A stretch of DNA of 64,000 bases from Mucilaginibacter arboris (GTDB lineage Bacteria > Bacteroidota > Bacteroidia > Sphingobacteriales > Sphingobacteriaceae), in NCBI RefSeq assembly GCF_009754915.1, contig NZ_WPIK01000001.1, positions 186,001 through 250,000 of the forward strand, read 5' to 3'. Every line of letters starts with the position of its first letter. Within the stretch, counting starts at the first letter, position 1. The translations under genes and the position numbers were made by a program. This document shows, piece by piece, positions 8,630 to 17,166 of the stretch. Below the pieces are notes generated by a model. It made no database searches and was not told where the DNA came from. It saw nothing but the letters and a program-made list of their open reading frames with translations.

Positions 8630-9736
8630 ATGAACATTTCCCATCCTTCTACACTTCTCCAACCTGAATGGATCGAAATTATCCGATCCGGCGCAGCAAA
8701 AGCCGAAGAAACCGGTTTGCTTCAACCCAAACAATTAGAACTGATCTACCAGCAGCAATGGTTTAAATTGTTAGTGCCACAAGTTTATTCGGGAACAGAA
8801 AAACCTCTGCCGGAAATGGTGCGGCTGGAAGAAAGCCTGGCCTGGGCCGAGGGCAGCGTGGGCTGGGTAATTACTTTATGCAGCGGCGCAGGTTGGTTCG
8901 GAGGTTTTATGTCGGTAAAAACAGCATCGGCAATTTTTAAAGGCGAAAATGTTTGCCTGGCCGGAAGCGGCGCTTTTAACGGAACAGCTACCAAAACCAA
9001 CGATGGCTTTATCATCAGCGGAAAATGGAAATACGCCAGTGGCGCGCAGCATGCCACGCACTTCACCGCAAATTGCCTGATAAAAGAAGCACGGGAAACG
9101 GTTTTAAATGAAAACGGAGATCCGCTGATCTTATCTTTTATTATTAATGCCAAAGATGTTACACTGATACCTGCCTGGAAATACATGGGCATGATGGGAA
9201 CCGGAAGCGATGCTTTTGAAGTGAAAGATTTGTTTGTTCCGGCAGCTCGCAGCTTTAAAATTGACCCGGATTCTGCAGTGATTGAACGGCCTTTGTACCG
9301 TTATCCGTTCCTGCAATTAGCAGAAGCTACCCTTGCGGCAAATCTTTCGGGCATGGCTATTCGTTTTATGGATTTGGCAGAAGTGATTTTTCAGGAAAAA
9401 ATCGGGCAAAATAAGCTTTCATCAACCCAAAAATCAGTTTTAAGAAACACATTTAAAACGCTTGAAGCTGCATTTAACCAGATTCGGCAGGCGTTTTATC
9501 AGGCAGTTGATCAATCCTGGGTGCTTCTTTTATCTGATGAAAAAAGTATGGTAAAAGAAGCATTGCAGGAAGTTAGTAAAACCAGTCGCCAATTAGCTAA
9601 AACTGCAAGGGAAACTGTTGACGAATTGTATCCTTACTGCGGTTTATTGGCTGCCAGTCCGGATACAGAAATTAACCGCGTTTGGCGCGATCTGCATACG
9701 GCAAGTCAGCATAGTTTGCTTACTTTTTCAGCCTAA
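8630..9736 (+). CDS. Acyl-CoA dehydrogenase-fold flavoprotein
   Basis: About 368 residues from ATG 8630; ATG 8606 and TTG 8588 are possible upstream starts but lie at the edge of or inside the inverted repeat. The layout follows acyl-CoA dehydrogenase/HpaC-linked monooxygenase relatives: an N-terminal helical part with GTEKPLPEMVRLEESLAWAEGSVGW, a middle beta domain (LAGSGAFNGTATKTNDGFIISGKWKYASG, then MMGTGSDAFEVKDLFVP), and a C-terminal helical domain with DLHTASQHS. Such proteins bind FAD or reduced flavin. The substrate is unknown, and no CoA-pathway neighbour is present. Confidence 0.75.
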   Translation: MNISHPSTLLQPEWIEIIRSGAAKAEETGLLQPKQLELIYQQQWFKLLVPQVYSGTEKPLPEMVRLEESLAWAEGSVGWVITLCSGAGWFGGFMSVKTASAIFKGENVCLAGSGAFNGTATKTNDGFIISGKWKYASGAQHATHFTANCLIKEARETVLNENGDPLILSFIINAKDVTLIPAWKYMGMMGTGSDAFEVKDLFVPAARSFKIDPDSAVIERPLYRYPFLQLAEATLAANLSGMAIRFMDLAEVIFQEKIGQNKLSSTQKSVLRNTFKTLEAAFNQIRQAFYQAVDQSWVLLLSDEKSMVKEALQEVSKTSRQLAKTARETVDELYPYCGLLAASPDTEINRVWRDLHTASQHSLLTFSA

Positions 9737-9866
9737 AGAAACCTGCTCTTCTAACAACTCAAGGGTTCCTTTGCATCTATAAAAAAACAAAAATCACATT
9801 TTATTAGTCCTAACAAGCAGCAACTATTATGTAAACAGGAGCGAATGCAAAATTGGATAAAGTGTT

Positions 9867-10538
9867 ATGCTGATATGGACTGAAGTTATCATCCGTTTAA
9901 CCTTAGCTGCTTTTTTCGGGGCAGTTATTGGATTAGAAAGAGAAAGAAAAAATTGGACGGCTGGTATGCGTACACACATGATGGTTTGTGTAGGTTCTAC
10001 ATTAATCATGATGGTTTCCGCTTTTGGCTTCTCAGATGTTTTAGGAACGGCACATGTTGTTCTTGATCCGGCGAGAATTGCAGCACAGGTAATCAGCGGG
10101 ATCGGCTTTATCGGGGCAGGAACTATCCTGTTTTCAAAACAAGGGACAATCCGTGGCTTAACCACGGCTTCCGGTTTGTGGACCGTTGCTGCAATTGGCC
10201 TGGCAACTGGCGGCGGAATGTATTTTGCAGCCGCAACAACCACTGCTATAGCTATTATAATTCTTTGGTTATTGCAACCGCTTGAAAACAGGATAGCCAA
10301 GCGGTTCAGGCAAAAAACTTTAAGGATAATAACCAAATCCAACGCAAACCCGGCAGAAATGCTGCAAGAATTAACTCAAAATAAATCCTTTAAATTATTA
10401 AGTTTTTCTTTGGATAAAGGTGATGATGAATTTATTATTCAACTAAAATTTGAAAATATTGACTTTCTTAAAGTTACAGAAGTAATTAGCAGCTTGCAGG
10501 CAAACCCAACGATAAAAGAAGTTTTTTGGAGTAATTAA
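9867..10538 (+). CDS. MgtC/SapB-family inner-membrane protein
   Basis: A 223-residue protein with four to five membrane segments in the first 140 residues and a soluble ACT-like C-terminal domain. The family core is plain: AAFFGAVIGLERERKNWTAGMRTHMMVCVGSTLIMM, then DPARIAAQVISGIGFIGAGTIL and IRGLTTASGLWTVAAIGLATGGG. Members act in Mg2+ limitation, pH or ATP-synthase regulation rather than as proven Mg2+ transporters. It stands alone, with no mgtB or Mg-sensing leader seen. Confidence 0.9.
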   Translation: MLIWTEVIIRLTLAAFFGAVIGLERERKNWTAGMRTHMMVCVGSTLIMMVSAFGFSDVLGTAHVVLDPARIAAQVISGIGFIGAGTILFSKQGTIRGLTTASGLWTVAAIGLATGGGMYFAAATTTAIAIIILWLLQPLENRIAKRFRQKTLRIITKSNANPAEMLQELTQNKSFKLLSFSLDKGDDEFIIQLKFENIDFLKVTEVISSLQANPTIKEVFWSN

Positions 10539-10646
10539 CCCTAAAACTGCCTTTAAAACTTGTATCATTAGTTGTTTCTTAACAGAAATATCACAGACCA
10601 ACCCATTTTCATTGCTGATATTTACAACGTAACTTAAAATTTAAGG

Positions 10647-12290
10647 ATGAAAATTAAATACCTGCTGCTCTTTCCTGCATTACTTGGCAATGCTTCTTTT
10701 GCACAGAAAAAAACGGCACCTGCTGTTACTGCTCTTCCCAGGCCAAAATTAATGGTTGGGATTGTGGTTGACCAAATGCGCTGGGATTATTTGTACCGTT
10801 ATTACGACCGCTACCAAACGGGTGGTTTTAAGCGGATGCTGAATGAAGGTTTTACCTGTGAAAACACGAATATTGATTATATTCCAACGGTAACTGCTGC
10901 CGGACATACTTGTATTTACACCGGTTCTGTTCCGTCTATTCATGGTATTGCCGGTAATGATTTTATCATCCAGGCAACCGGAAAATCTGTTTATTGCACA
11001 GAAGATAGCACCGTAAAAACAGTAGGAAGCGCTTCTGATGCTGGCCAAATGTCGCCCAGAAATTTATTGGCAAGTACTGTTACCGATGAGCTTCGTTTAG
11101 CCACTAATTTTCGTTCTAAAGTAATCGGCATCGCTTTAAAAGACCGCGGTGGAATTTTACCTGCCGGCCATGCTGCCAATGCTGCTTATTGGTTTGATGA
11201 TGCTTCCGGCAACTGGATCACAAGCACTTATTACATGAGCGGGCTTCCTTTATGGGTTAAAAATTTCAATGAGCAAAAGCTGGCGCAAAAATATTTAAAA
11301 CAGGATTGGAATACGCTTTATCCGATTCAAACTTATGTACAAAGCGAGGCAGATAACAACAAACACGAAGGTGCTTTCAGTGGTTCTGAAACGCCAACTT
11401 TTCCTGTTAAAACGGCTGCTATGCTGGCAAAAGGTGTTGGTATCATCCGCAGTACTCCTTATGGTAATTCGCTCACCTTAGACCTGGCTAAAGCAGCTGT
11501 TGAAAATGAACAATTAGGCAAAAATACGGTAACAGATTTTTTAGCTGTAAGCCTTTCTTCTACCGATTATATTGGCCATCAGTTTGGACCTAATTCCGTA
11601 GAAATTGAAGATACATATTTACGTTTAGACCGAGATCTGGCCAACTTCTTTACTTATTTAGATGGCAAAGTTGGTAAAGGAAATTATACTGTTTTTTTAA
11701 CTGCCGATCATGGTGCTTCACATAATCCTAACTTTTTAATTGATCATCAAATTCCTGCCGGTTTATGGGGAGCTTCTACGCTGAAAGATCTGAACCAGAT
11801 GCTGGAGAATAAATATAAGGCAAAAAAACTGGTGATCAACTTAGGAAACTATCAGGTTAACCTCAACAATGTGCTCATTCAAAACAACAAATTAAACCTG
11901 AATGAGATTAAAGCTGACTGCATTGCATTTTTACAACAGCAAAAAGGCGTAGCGTATGCAATAGATATGGAAAAAGTACAACAAGCCAGTATTCCGAATG
12001 AATTGCGTGATCGGATTATAAACGGTTATAATCATGACCGTTCCGGAGCAATCCAAATTATTCTGCAACCTGGTTGGTATTCTGGCCATGGTGCAACCGG
12101 CACTACGCACGGCACCTGGAACCCTTATGATGCACATATTCCGTTAGTTTTTATGGGTTGGGGCATCCAGCATGGACATTTAAACCGCGAAACACACATG
12201 ACAGATATTTCTGCAACTGTAGCTGCTTTGCTGCATATACAGGCGCCGAATGGTTGTATCGGCCAGCCAATTTCTGAGGTGTTGAGGTGA
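10647..12290 (+). CDS. PafA-like alkaline phosphatase superfamily enzyme
   Basis: This 547-residue protein has an export signal ending ASFAQ. Catalytic signatures match PafA: MVGIVVDQMRWDYL (metal Asp), IPTVTAAGHTCIYTGS (Thr nucleophile in the T-A-A-G-H-T segment), SLSSTDYIGHQFGPNS (metal Asp and His), LTADHGASHNP and a late SGHGATGTTHGTW. It should hydrolyse phosphomonoesters in the periplasm with two zinc ions. The stop codon runs into a purine-rich repeat. Confidence 0.9.
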   Translation: MKIKYLLLFPALLGNASFAQKKTAPAVTALPRPKLMVGIVVDQMRWDYLYRYYDRYQTGGFKRMLNEGFTCENTNIDYIPTVTAAGHTCIYTGSVPSIHGIAGNDFIIQATGKSVYCTEDSTVKTVGSASDAGQMSPRNLLASTVTDELRLATNFRSKVIGIALKDRGGILPAGHAANAAYWFDDASGNWITSTYYMSGLPLWVKNFNEQKLAQKYLKQDWNTLYPIQTYVQSEADNNKHEGAFSGSETPTFPVKTAAMLAKGVGIIRSTPYGNSLTLDLAKAAVENEQLGKNTVTDFLAVSLSSTDYIGHQFGPNSVEIEDTYLRLDRDLANFFTYLDGKVGKGNYTVFLTADHGASHNPNFLIDHQIPAGLWGASTLKDLNQMLENKYKAKKLVINLGNYQVNLNNVLIQNNKLNLNEIKADCIAFLQQQKGVAYAIDMEKVQQASIPNELRDRIINGYNHDRSGAIQIILQPGWYSGHGATGTTHGTWNPYDAHIPLVFMGWGIQHGHLNRETHMTDISATVAALLHIQAPNGCIGQPISEVLR

Positions 12291-12455
12291 AAGGTTTTAA
12301 GGTAAAAGGTTAAGAGGTGAAAGGTAAAAGGTTGAAAGGTAAGAGGAAGAACGAAAAAGCCTAAAGTTTTTTCTAAATTTACCTAAACACTTGCAAATTT
12401 TTCCTTTCACCTTAAAACCTTTTTCCTTTCACCTTAAAACCCTTTACCTTTTCCT
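12284..12455. repeat. Purine-rich and complementary pyrimidine-rich repeat block with exact 22-bp tandem duplication
   Basis: 12284-12352 consists of AGGTGAAAGG / AGGTAAAAGG words. 12398-12419 and 12420-12441 are identical 22-mers of the complementary kind (TTTTTCCTTTCACC plus TTAAAACC). The halves can pair in a long imperfect hairpin, which may end transcription of the phosphatase gene. Similar words occur near 4392-4430 and 61448-61500. Confidence 0.75.
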
Positions 12456-13022
12456 ATGTCTTCCCATCACGTTGTTCGCGAAAAACAAGAACCCGCTTTA
12501 CTTATTTTAGAGCTGGATTTATTTGATGAAGAGCACCTGGGCCAATTATTAGAATGGAGCCCGACAGTTTTGGTAACGGATGATGCTGCAGAGAAACTGT
12601 ACAGTTTAGGGATTAAGTTTGATGTGCTGCTTACTCAAACCGAACCGGTATTTTTACAGGAAAACTTGCGCTTAATTACAGTTGAGGAAGACGCACTAAA
12701 AGCAGGATTACAATTTTTAATCAGCGAAAAATATCCGGCAGTCAATATTATTGCCGGTAAAAGAAGCATGGCAGATTTTCTGGTTTACGCGGATCAGATC
12801 ACTTTAGTTATTTTCAGCAATCATCAAAAAATTTATCCGGTAAGCAGCAGTTTCAGTAAATGGAAAGCAGCAGGAGAACTCATTTATATTGATGATATTC
12901 CTGCTGATTTGGAACAAAGCGGACTGGAGCAAATCAACCAAAATCAGTTTAAAACAAAAAACGATGGTTTTTTTACGTTGAAATTTGCGCAACCTTATTT
13001 ATTTATTGCGGAAGATATTTAA
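12456..13022 (+). CDS. Thiamine-pyrophosphokinase-like protein lacking catalytic Asp motif
   Basis: 188 residues starting MSSHHVVREKQEPALLI, which I recognise as the start of Bacteroidota thiamine pyrophosphokinases; LLEWSPTVLVTDDAAEKLYSLGIKFDVLL follows. At the place where TPKs have the Mg/substrate motif GDFDS this protein reads LTQTEP, and the later DH-type residues are not evident, so it is probably not catalytically normal. It may be a TPK paralogue with a changed role or in decay. It converges on an SDR gene, overlapping by four bases. Residues 102-105 (KRSM) are read from a dispersed motif copy at 12758. Identification is from memory of the family, not a search. Confidence 0.55.
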   Translation: MSSHHVVREKQEPALLILELDLFDEEHLGQLLEWSPTVLVTDDAAEKLYSLGIKFDVLLTQTEPVFLQENLRLITVEEDALKAGLQFLISEKYPAVNIIAGKRSMADFLVYADQITLVIFSNHQKIYPVSSSFSKWKAAGELIYIDDIPADLEQSGLEQINQNQFKTKNDGFFTLKFAQPYLFIAEDI

Positions 13023-13843
13023 AAAGCAGCCGGATCATCCAAACATTTCATTAAATCAGGATATTGGAACTGGTAATTCAAATCAGCAATAATTTTATCA
13101 GGGCTGATGATTTTCCATTGCGTTTTCTCTTCCAAAAAATCCGGCACAGCAAAACCTGATCTTAAAATTGCCTTGCCGTAAAATTCTTTTTTAGTGGGAT
13201 GAGAAGGTGCAACTGCATTGTAAATTCCGGTTTTTTGCTGGTTTAAAACAGCTTCGATCAAACCCAAACAATCATTTAAATGGATCAGGTTAACCGGAGC
13301 TAAGCCATTGGGAATACTGTTTTTATCCCTGAAAAATCTTCCCGGGTTTCTGTTAGGGCCAAACAATCCGCCAAAACGGATCACAGTGGTATCAAAGTTT
13401 TTATCCGGTAAAAACAGCATCTCTGCCAGCAGCAATTCCGATGGATTGCTCGGCTCGTCTGCTTCGGTAACTTCGCGGCAAACATCAGCGTAAACAGAAG
13501 TAGAACTGATAAAAATAACTTTGCCGATAGTGGCAGCGTGCATAAAAGGCAGCAAACCTTGCATTTTTTCGAGGTAACCAGCCTGGGCGTTTTTTCTGGA
13601 TGGCGGCACATTGATCAACAAAAAATCTGAATTGAAAAATACCGGGTCAACTTGCTCTTTTAAATTTCCTAACTGCATTAAAAAAGGCTCAATTGCAGCT
13701 TTTTCAAGCAACGTTAACTTTTCCCGGGTTGTGGTAGAACCTTTAACCCGCCAGCCTTTTTTAACCAGTTTTTGTGCCAGCGGAAGGCCCAGCCAGCCGC
13801 ATCCTGCAATGCTTATTGTTTTATTTTTACCTTTGCTGCTCAT
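13019..13843 (-). CDS. Atypical SDR/NAD(P)-dependent epimerase-like protein (YeeZ-like)
   Basis: ATG 13843 (MSSKGKNKTIS) is preferred to a start eight codons upstream because a TATCTTTG box lies between them. A Rossmann motif ISIAGCGWLGLPLAQKL opens the protein, followed by the extended-SDR catalytic pattern ISSTSVYAD, VIRFGGLFGPNRNPG and NLIHLNDCLGLIEAVL. The usual YxxxK is weakened (ELLLAEML), as in the GxGxxG-type YeeZ group. The substrate is unknown. It overlaps the convergent TPK-like gene by four bases. Confidence 0.75.
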   Translation of the reverse strand: MSSKGKNKTISIAGCGWLGLPLAQKLVKKGWRVKGSTTTREKLTLLEKAAIEPFLMQLGNLKEQVDPVFFNSDFLLINVPPSRKNAQAGYLEKMQGLLPFMHAATIGKVIFISSTSVYADVCREVTEADEPSNPSELLLAEMLFLPDKNFDTTVIRFGGLFGPNRNPGRFFRDKNSIPNGLAPVNLIHLNDCLGLIEAVLNQQKTGIYNAVAPSHPTKKEFYGKAILRSGFAVPDFLEEKTQWKIISPDKIIADLNYQFQYPDLMKCLDDPAAF

Positions 13844-13848
13844 TCTAG

Positions 13849-13856
13849 CAAAGATA
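13849..13856 (-). promoter_or_regulatory. -7 box TATCTTTG directly before the SDR start
   Basis: TATCTTTG lies five bases upstream of ATG 13843 on the minus strand, implying a leaderless or near-leaderless mRNA if used. Confidence 0.4.
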
Positions 13857-13914
13857 AACCAAATCATTTTGGCATCTCATTTGTAATCATGCAACTTAAA
13901 TACGATCATCAACT

Positions 13915-14592
13915 ATGAAAATTTTATCCAGAAAATTAGCCGTTACCAGTATAGCCATTGCTATGGCAGCAACGTTTAACACCGGTTGTTCATCTTTCAC
14001 CAAAACCCAAAAAGGCACAGCTATTGGTGCCGGAGCCGGTGGTACAATTGGTGCTTTAATTGGTAAAAAAGCAGGAAATACAGCCATTGGAGCCATTATT
14101 GGCGGTGCAATTGGCGGAACTGCAGGTGCTTTTATTGGTAGGAAAATGGACCGCCAGGCAGCAGAAATTAAACAAACCGTTCCCGGAGCTGATGTAGTTC
14201 GCGAAGGAGAAGGTTTGATTGTAAAATTTGATTCGGGCATTTTGTTCGATGTAAATAAAACCGATTTAAAGCCTGCTGCAACCACTAATTTGCAAAACCT
14301 GGCAGCTTCTATGCAAAAAAACCCGGACACCAATATTTCGATCATCGGTTATACGGATAATACCGGTTCTGCGCAATATAACCAGGATTTATCTGTACGC
14401 CGGGCAGAAGCTGTAAAATCTGCAATAACAGCTAACGGTGTTTCCGGTTCCCGTTTAACTACTCAGGGAAAAGGCGAGGGCGACCCGATTGCAGATAACA
14501 GTACAGAAGCCGGACGTGCACAAAACCGCCGCGTAGAAATTGTAATTGTAGCCAATGATAAAATGAAAGCTGACGCAAAAACGGCTCAATAA
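13915..14592 (+). CDS. OmpA-family lipoprotein with glycine-zipper domain
   Basis: 225 residues. A lipoprotein signal ends NTGC (Cys25). Residues about 33-85 are a glycine-rich zipper (GTAIGAGAGGTIGALIGKKAG and a second GAIIGGAIGG run), as in YiaD-like proteins. The C-terminal OmpA domain (about 100-215) carries IIGYTDNTGSAQYNQDLSVRRAEAV and GRAQNRRVEI, the residues that bind diaminopimelate in peptidoglycan. It should be an outer-membrane lipoprotein tethering the envelope. A strong hairpin made from two dispersed motifs ends the gene. Confidence 0.92.
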   Translation: MKILSRKLAVTSIAIAMAATFNTGCSSFTKTQKGTAIGAGAGGTIGALIGKKAGNTAIGAIIGGAIGGTAGAFIGRKMDRQAAEIKQTVPGADVVREGEGLIVKFDSGILFDVNKTDLKPAATTNLQNLAASMQKNPDTNISIIGYTDNTGSAQYNQDLSVRRAEAVKSAITANGVSGSRLTTQGKGEGDPIADNSTEAGRAQNRRVEIVIVANDKMKADAKTAQ

Positions 14593-14600
14593 TTTTAATT

Positions 14601-14655
14601 TTTACCTGGTAAAAGAAGCATTCCTGCAAAACGGGGATGCTTCTTTTATTTTACG
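14601..14655 (+). terminator. Rho-independent terminator made of an inverted motif pair
   Basis: TAAAAGAAGCAT (14610-14621) and ATGCTTCTTTTA (14637-14648) pair over 12 bases, extended by T-G, C-G, C-G pairs. The loop is about nine bases and is followed by TTATTTTA. It starts nine bases after the OmpA-lipoprotein stop. Confidence 0.85.
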
Positions 14656-14687
14656 GCAAACCGGTACTTCGCTATTAAAAAATGCTT

Positions 14688-14695
14688 TATCTTTG
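14688..14695 (+). promoter_or_regulatory. -7 box TATCTTTG directly before the HYC_CC_PP gene
   Basis: Exact TAnnTTTG match ending five bases before ATG 14701; a candidate leaderless promoter for the three-gene metal cassette. Confidence 0.45.
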
Positions 14696-14700
14696 CATCG

Positions 14701-15072
14701 ATGTTAAAAAGATCAGGAATAGTTTTAGTTGTGCTGCTGTATTTAGTTACAGCTACCGGCTTTGCTTTAAACCTGCATTTTTGCGGCAATAGTATCGAAT
14801 CGGTAAAGATTGACGGGCCAACTAAAAAGTGCGGTATGGACAGCAAATGCTGTAAAAATACGCATTTGGAAGTTAAGGTTAAAGATGCACATCAGGCTGT
14901 ACATGCTTCTTTTACCGGCAAAAATTTAGTGTTCCTTGTTCCTGTTCTTAGTTATGCTTCTTCTCAAGAGCTATTAACTATTAACCAATTTGCCAATCCA
15001 GTTCCAGATCGCGGTCCGCCACATCTTAATTCTGTTCCTGTTTTTGTCAAAAATTGCACTTTCCGGATTTGA
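14701..15072 (+). CDS. HYC_CC_PP family small exported protein
   Basis: 123 residues with a hydrophobic N-terminus (residues 5-24). The features that name this Bacteroidota family are all present: LHFCGNS (H-x-C), SKCCKN (CC) and RGPPHL (PP). The conserved cysteines and histidine suggest metal binding. It heads a same-strand set with a heavy-metal-associated domain protein and a beta-barrel protein, which supports a role in copper or similar metal handling. HASFTG at residues 68-73 is read from a dispersed motif copy (14903-14914). Confidence 0.75.
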   Translation: MLKRSGIVLVVLLYLVTATGFALNLHFCGNSIESVKIDGPTKKCGMDSKCCKNTHLEVKVKDAHQAVHASFTGKNLVFLVPVLSYASSQELLTINQFANPVPDRGPPHLNSVPVFVKNCTFRI

Positions 15073-15157
15073 TTGAATTGTAATTCTTCAGAAAATAACA
15101 CAGCTTTTAGCTGCTGTTCTACTGTTTTTACAATTACAATTTTACGATCATTCCTTC

Positions 15158-15679
15158 ATGAAAACTTTTAAAATATTACTGGCTGTTCTGGCCGTTTCTA
15201 TTGGTGCTGCAAAAGCACAATTTGTTAAAGCCGAGTTACAAGTTAGCGGTTTAACTTGTTCTATGTGTTCTAAAGCAACCGAAAAATCATTACGCACTCT
15301 GCCTTTTATCAGCGATATTAAGCCTGATTTAAACCGCAATCTTTTTGTGATCACTTTTAAAAAAGATGCACCTGTAAACCTGGAAGCGATCAGCAAAAAA
15401 GTGCAGGACGCGGGGTTTTCTGTTAATAAGCTAACTGCTTCTTTCAATTTTGATAACTTAAAGATCAACAACAATTATCATTTTAATTACGCAGGAAACA
15501 CGTATCATTTCCTGAATGTAAAGGATGAAACTTTAAACGGGGTTACGCCGGTTACTATAGTTGATAAAAATTTTGTGCCGGTTTCTACTTATAAAAAATA
15601 TGCTGCTCAAACTACTAATTTTCCTTGCTATAAAAGCGGCATGATGGGCAGCCAGAAAGTTTACCACGTTACTATTTAA
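15158..15679 (+). CDS. Exported heavy-metal-associated (HMA) domain protein
   Basis: 173 residues with a signal peptide ending AAKAQ. An HMA domain occupies about residues 23-90, with the metal-binding GLTCSMCSKATEKSL (CxxC). The remaining ~80 residues have no family I recognise. HMA domains carry Cu(I) or other soft metals. Being exported and lying between a Cys-rich protein and a barrel protein, it may bind copper in the periplasm or pass it on. 11 bases separate it from the next gene. Confidence 0.85.
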   Translation: MKTFKILLAVLAVSIGAAKAQFVKAELQVSGLTCSMCSKATEKSLRTLPFISDIKPDLNRNLFVITFKKDAPVNLEAISKKVQDAGFSVNKLTASFNFDNLKINNNYHFNYAGNTYHFLNVKDETLNGVTPVTIVDKNFVPVSTYKKYAAQTTNFPCYKSGMMGSQKVYHVTI

Positions 15680-15690
15680 AGGTTAAGGAA

Positions 15691-16491
15691 ATGAAATATG
15701 CATTTCTTTTTTGGTGCTTTTTAGCATCAACCTTAACTGCTTTTGCCCAGGAATTATATGTAAATACCGAACCGGCCAGCAATATGGCACGACATTCTTT
15801 AGGGCTCAGGTTAGAAAATCAGGGTTACTTTAACCCTGGTTTTCGTAACCGAAATACGGTAGAATTGATGTATGGCGCAAGCAAAAATTGGATGGTGCAT
15901 GCTTCCGGTTACGTATCAGATTTTTACCGGCAAAAACAGCATTTAGATGGTTTTAGCGCTTATGCAAAATATCGTTTTTTATCGGTTGATTCTGTTCAGA
16001 AGCATTTTCGCGGCGCGGCTTTTATTAAAGCATCAACCATTAATAATCCAATTATTAACCAGGAAATTACTTTGGAAGGAGACAATTCGGGCTTGCAAGG
16101 CGGCTTGGTTTTTACGCAATTACTGCATAAACTGGCGCTTTCCGGTTCTGTAAGTTATTTGCGTGGATTGGATAATCAGCATAACCAAATTCCTGTTGGT
16201 TTTGCGCGGGATGCTGTTGCTTATACTTTATCTTCCGGTTACCTGCTTTTCCCTAAAAACTATACCAATTACAATCAAACCAATGTGAACGCATATCTGG
16301 AATTATTGGGGAAAACGAATCCGGGTTACGGGCAAAGTTACTTAGATGCTGCTCCTGCTATTCAATTTATTATTAATAGTGTTTTTAGGGTTGATCTATC
16401 TTACAGAACACCTTTGTATAATAGCATGACTCGCAATTCACAAAATATGTATTTGGTGCGGTTGGAGTATAATTTTTTTAATTTGTTTTGA
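15691..16491 (+). CDS. Outer-membrane beta-barrel protein of the metal cassette
   Basis: 266 residues with signal peptide MKYAFLFWCFLASTLTAFAQ. The rest has alternating strands and ends in RLEYNFFNLF with a terminal aromatic, like a small barrel. ASNMARHSLGLRLENQG opens the mature part. I do not recognise a named family. It follows the HMA gene by 11 bases and is probably cotranscribed, suggesting an outer-membrane step of metal export or sensing. Confidence 0.65.
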   Translation: MKYAFLFWCFLASTLTAFAQELYVNTEPASNMARHSLGLRLENQGYFNPGFRNRNTVELMYGASKNWMVHASGYVSDFYRQKQHLDGFSAYAKYRFLSVDSVQKHFRGAAFIKASTINNPIINQEITLEGDNSGLQGGLVFTQLLHKLALSGSVSYLRGLDNQHNQIPVGFARDAVAYTLSSGYLLFPKNYTNYNQTNVNAYLELLGKTNPGYGQSYLDAAPAIQFIINSVFRVDLSYRTPLYNSMTRNSQNMYLVRLEYNFFNLF

Positions 16492-16507
16492 GGGAAATTT
16501 AAGGTGA

Positions 16508-16519
16508 TAAAAGAAGTAT
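16508..16519 (+). repeat. Dispersed motif variant TAAAAGAAGTAT
   Basis: One-base variant located between the stop codons of two convergent genes (16491 and 16525). Confidence 0.8.
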
Positions 16520-16524
16520 TCTTT

Positions 16525-16842
16525 TTATTCTGATCTGTTAATTTTTACAGGGTTTTGCCTTGTATCAAAAACGTCAGCGATTTCAATCCTGTTTTTCTTC
16601 TCGTTAATCCAATAAATAATCTTATAATTTTTATAAACCAAATAACGATATTCTTGCGCATGTTTGGAAAGTAATTCTTCTATTTGTCCGATACGAGGTT
16701 CTGTTTTTAACCTCAAAGTTTCATGCACTATTCCGGAAGTCAGTTTTTTCGCTACTCCGGAATTTGCTTTTTCTTTATAATAGCTAAAAATATTCTGCAA
16801 CTCATTTTTAGCAACAACAGTCCAATAAAGGTTTAACTCCAA
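16525..16842 (-). CDS. RelE/ParE-superfamily toxin, second copy
   Basis: 105 residues with the ParE/RelE layout: YWTVVAKNELQNIFSYYKEKA, RLKTEPRIGQIEELL, and the C-terminal YRYLVYKNYKIIYWINEKKNRIEIADVFDTRQNPVKI strands ending in RQNP. It overlaps its antitoxin gene by ten bases. It is clearly different in sequence from the toxin at 4599, so this is an independent module rather than a recent duplicate. Confidence 0.85.
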   Translation of the reverse strand: MELNLYWTVVAKNELQNIFSYYKEKANSGVAKKLTSGIVHETLRLKTEPRIGQIEELLSKHAQEYRYLVYKNYKIIYWINEKKNRIEIADVFDTRQNPVKINRSE

Positions 16843-17075
16843 GTTTCTATTTCAGCTAAAAGTTCAGTAACTTCGATCAATCTGCCATTTTTAGAATCTT
16901 CTATAGAAGCATCTATTCGTTTGTGAAATTCTTCCATCGTCATTGGCTTAAAGCTGTTGTTTTCAAGCTTTTTCTTTTCTTCTTTTAACAGCTGTTCAAA
17001 ACGTAAAATTGCTTCTTCGCTTTGAAGTTTAAAGAACTCCTGAATAAAATCAAATTTTCTTGTCTTTAAATCCAT
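16833..17075 (-). CDS. Antitoxin partner of the second ParE-like toxin
   Basis: 80 residues, charged and helical (FKLQSEEAILRFEQLLKEEKKK; MTMEEFHKRIDASIEDSKNGRLIEV). The MTMEEFHKRIDxSxED segment is typical of toxin-wrapping tails of Bacteroidota ParD/RelB-like antitoxins. Position directly before and overlapping the toxin supports the pairing. Confidence 0.75.
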   Translation of the reverse strand: MDLKTRKFDFIQEFFKLQSEEAILRFEQLLKEEKKKLENNSFKPMTMEEFHKRIDASIEDSKNGRLIEVTELLAEIETWS

Positions 17076-17166
17076 GCCTTTAAGGTTTTAACAAAAATAA
17101 AGATTTTAGTTATATGCTATCACTTATTATGAGTATTATAAATAGATATTCAAATAGCACGTTGCT

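Noticed and set aside
9827-10342. 171-residue minus-strand frame over the mgtC-like gene
   Set aside because: Antisense to a clear MgtC/SapB protein; composition (Ala/Ile/Val/Pro runs) is a mirror of the membrane helices.
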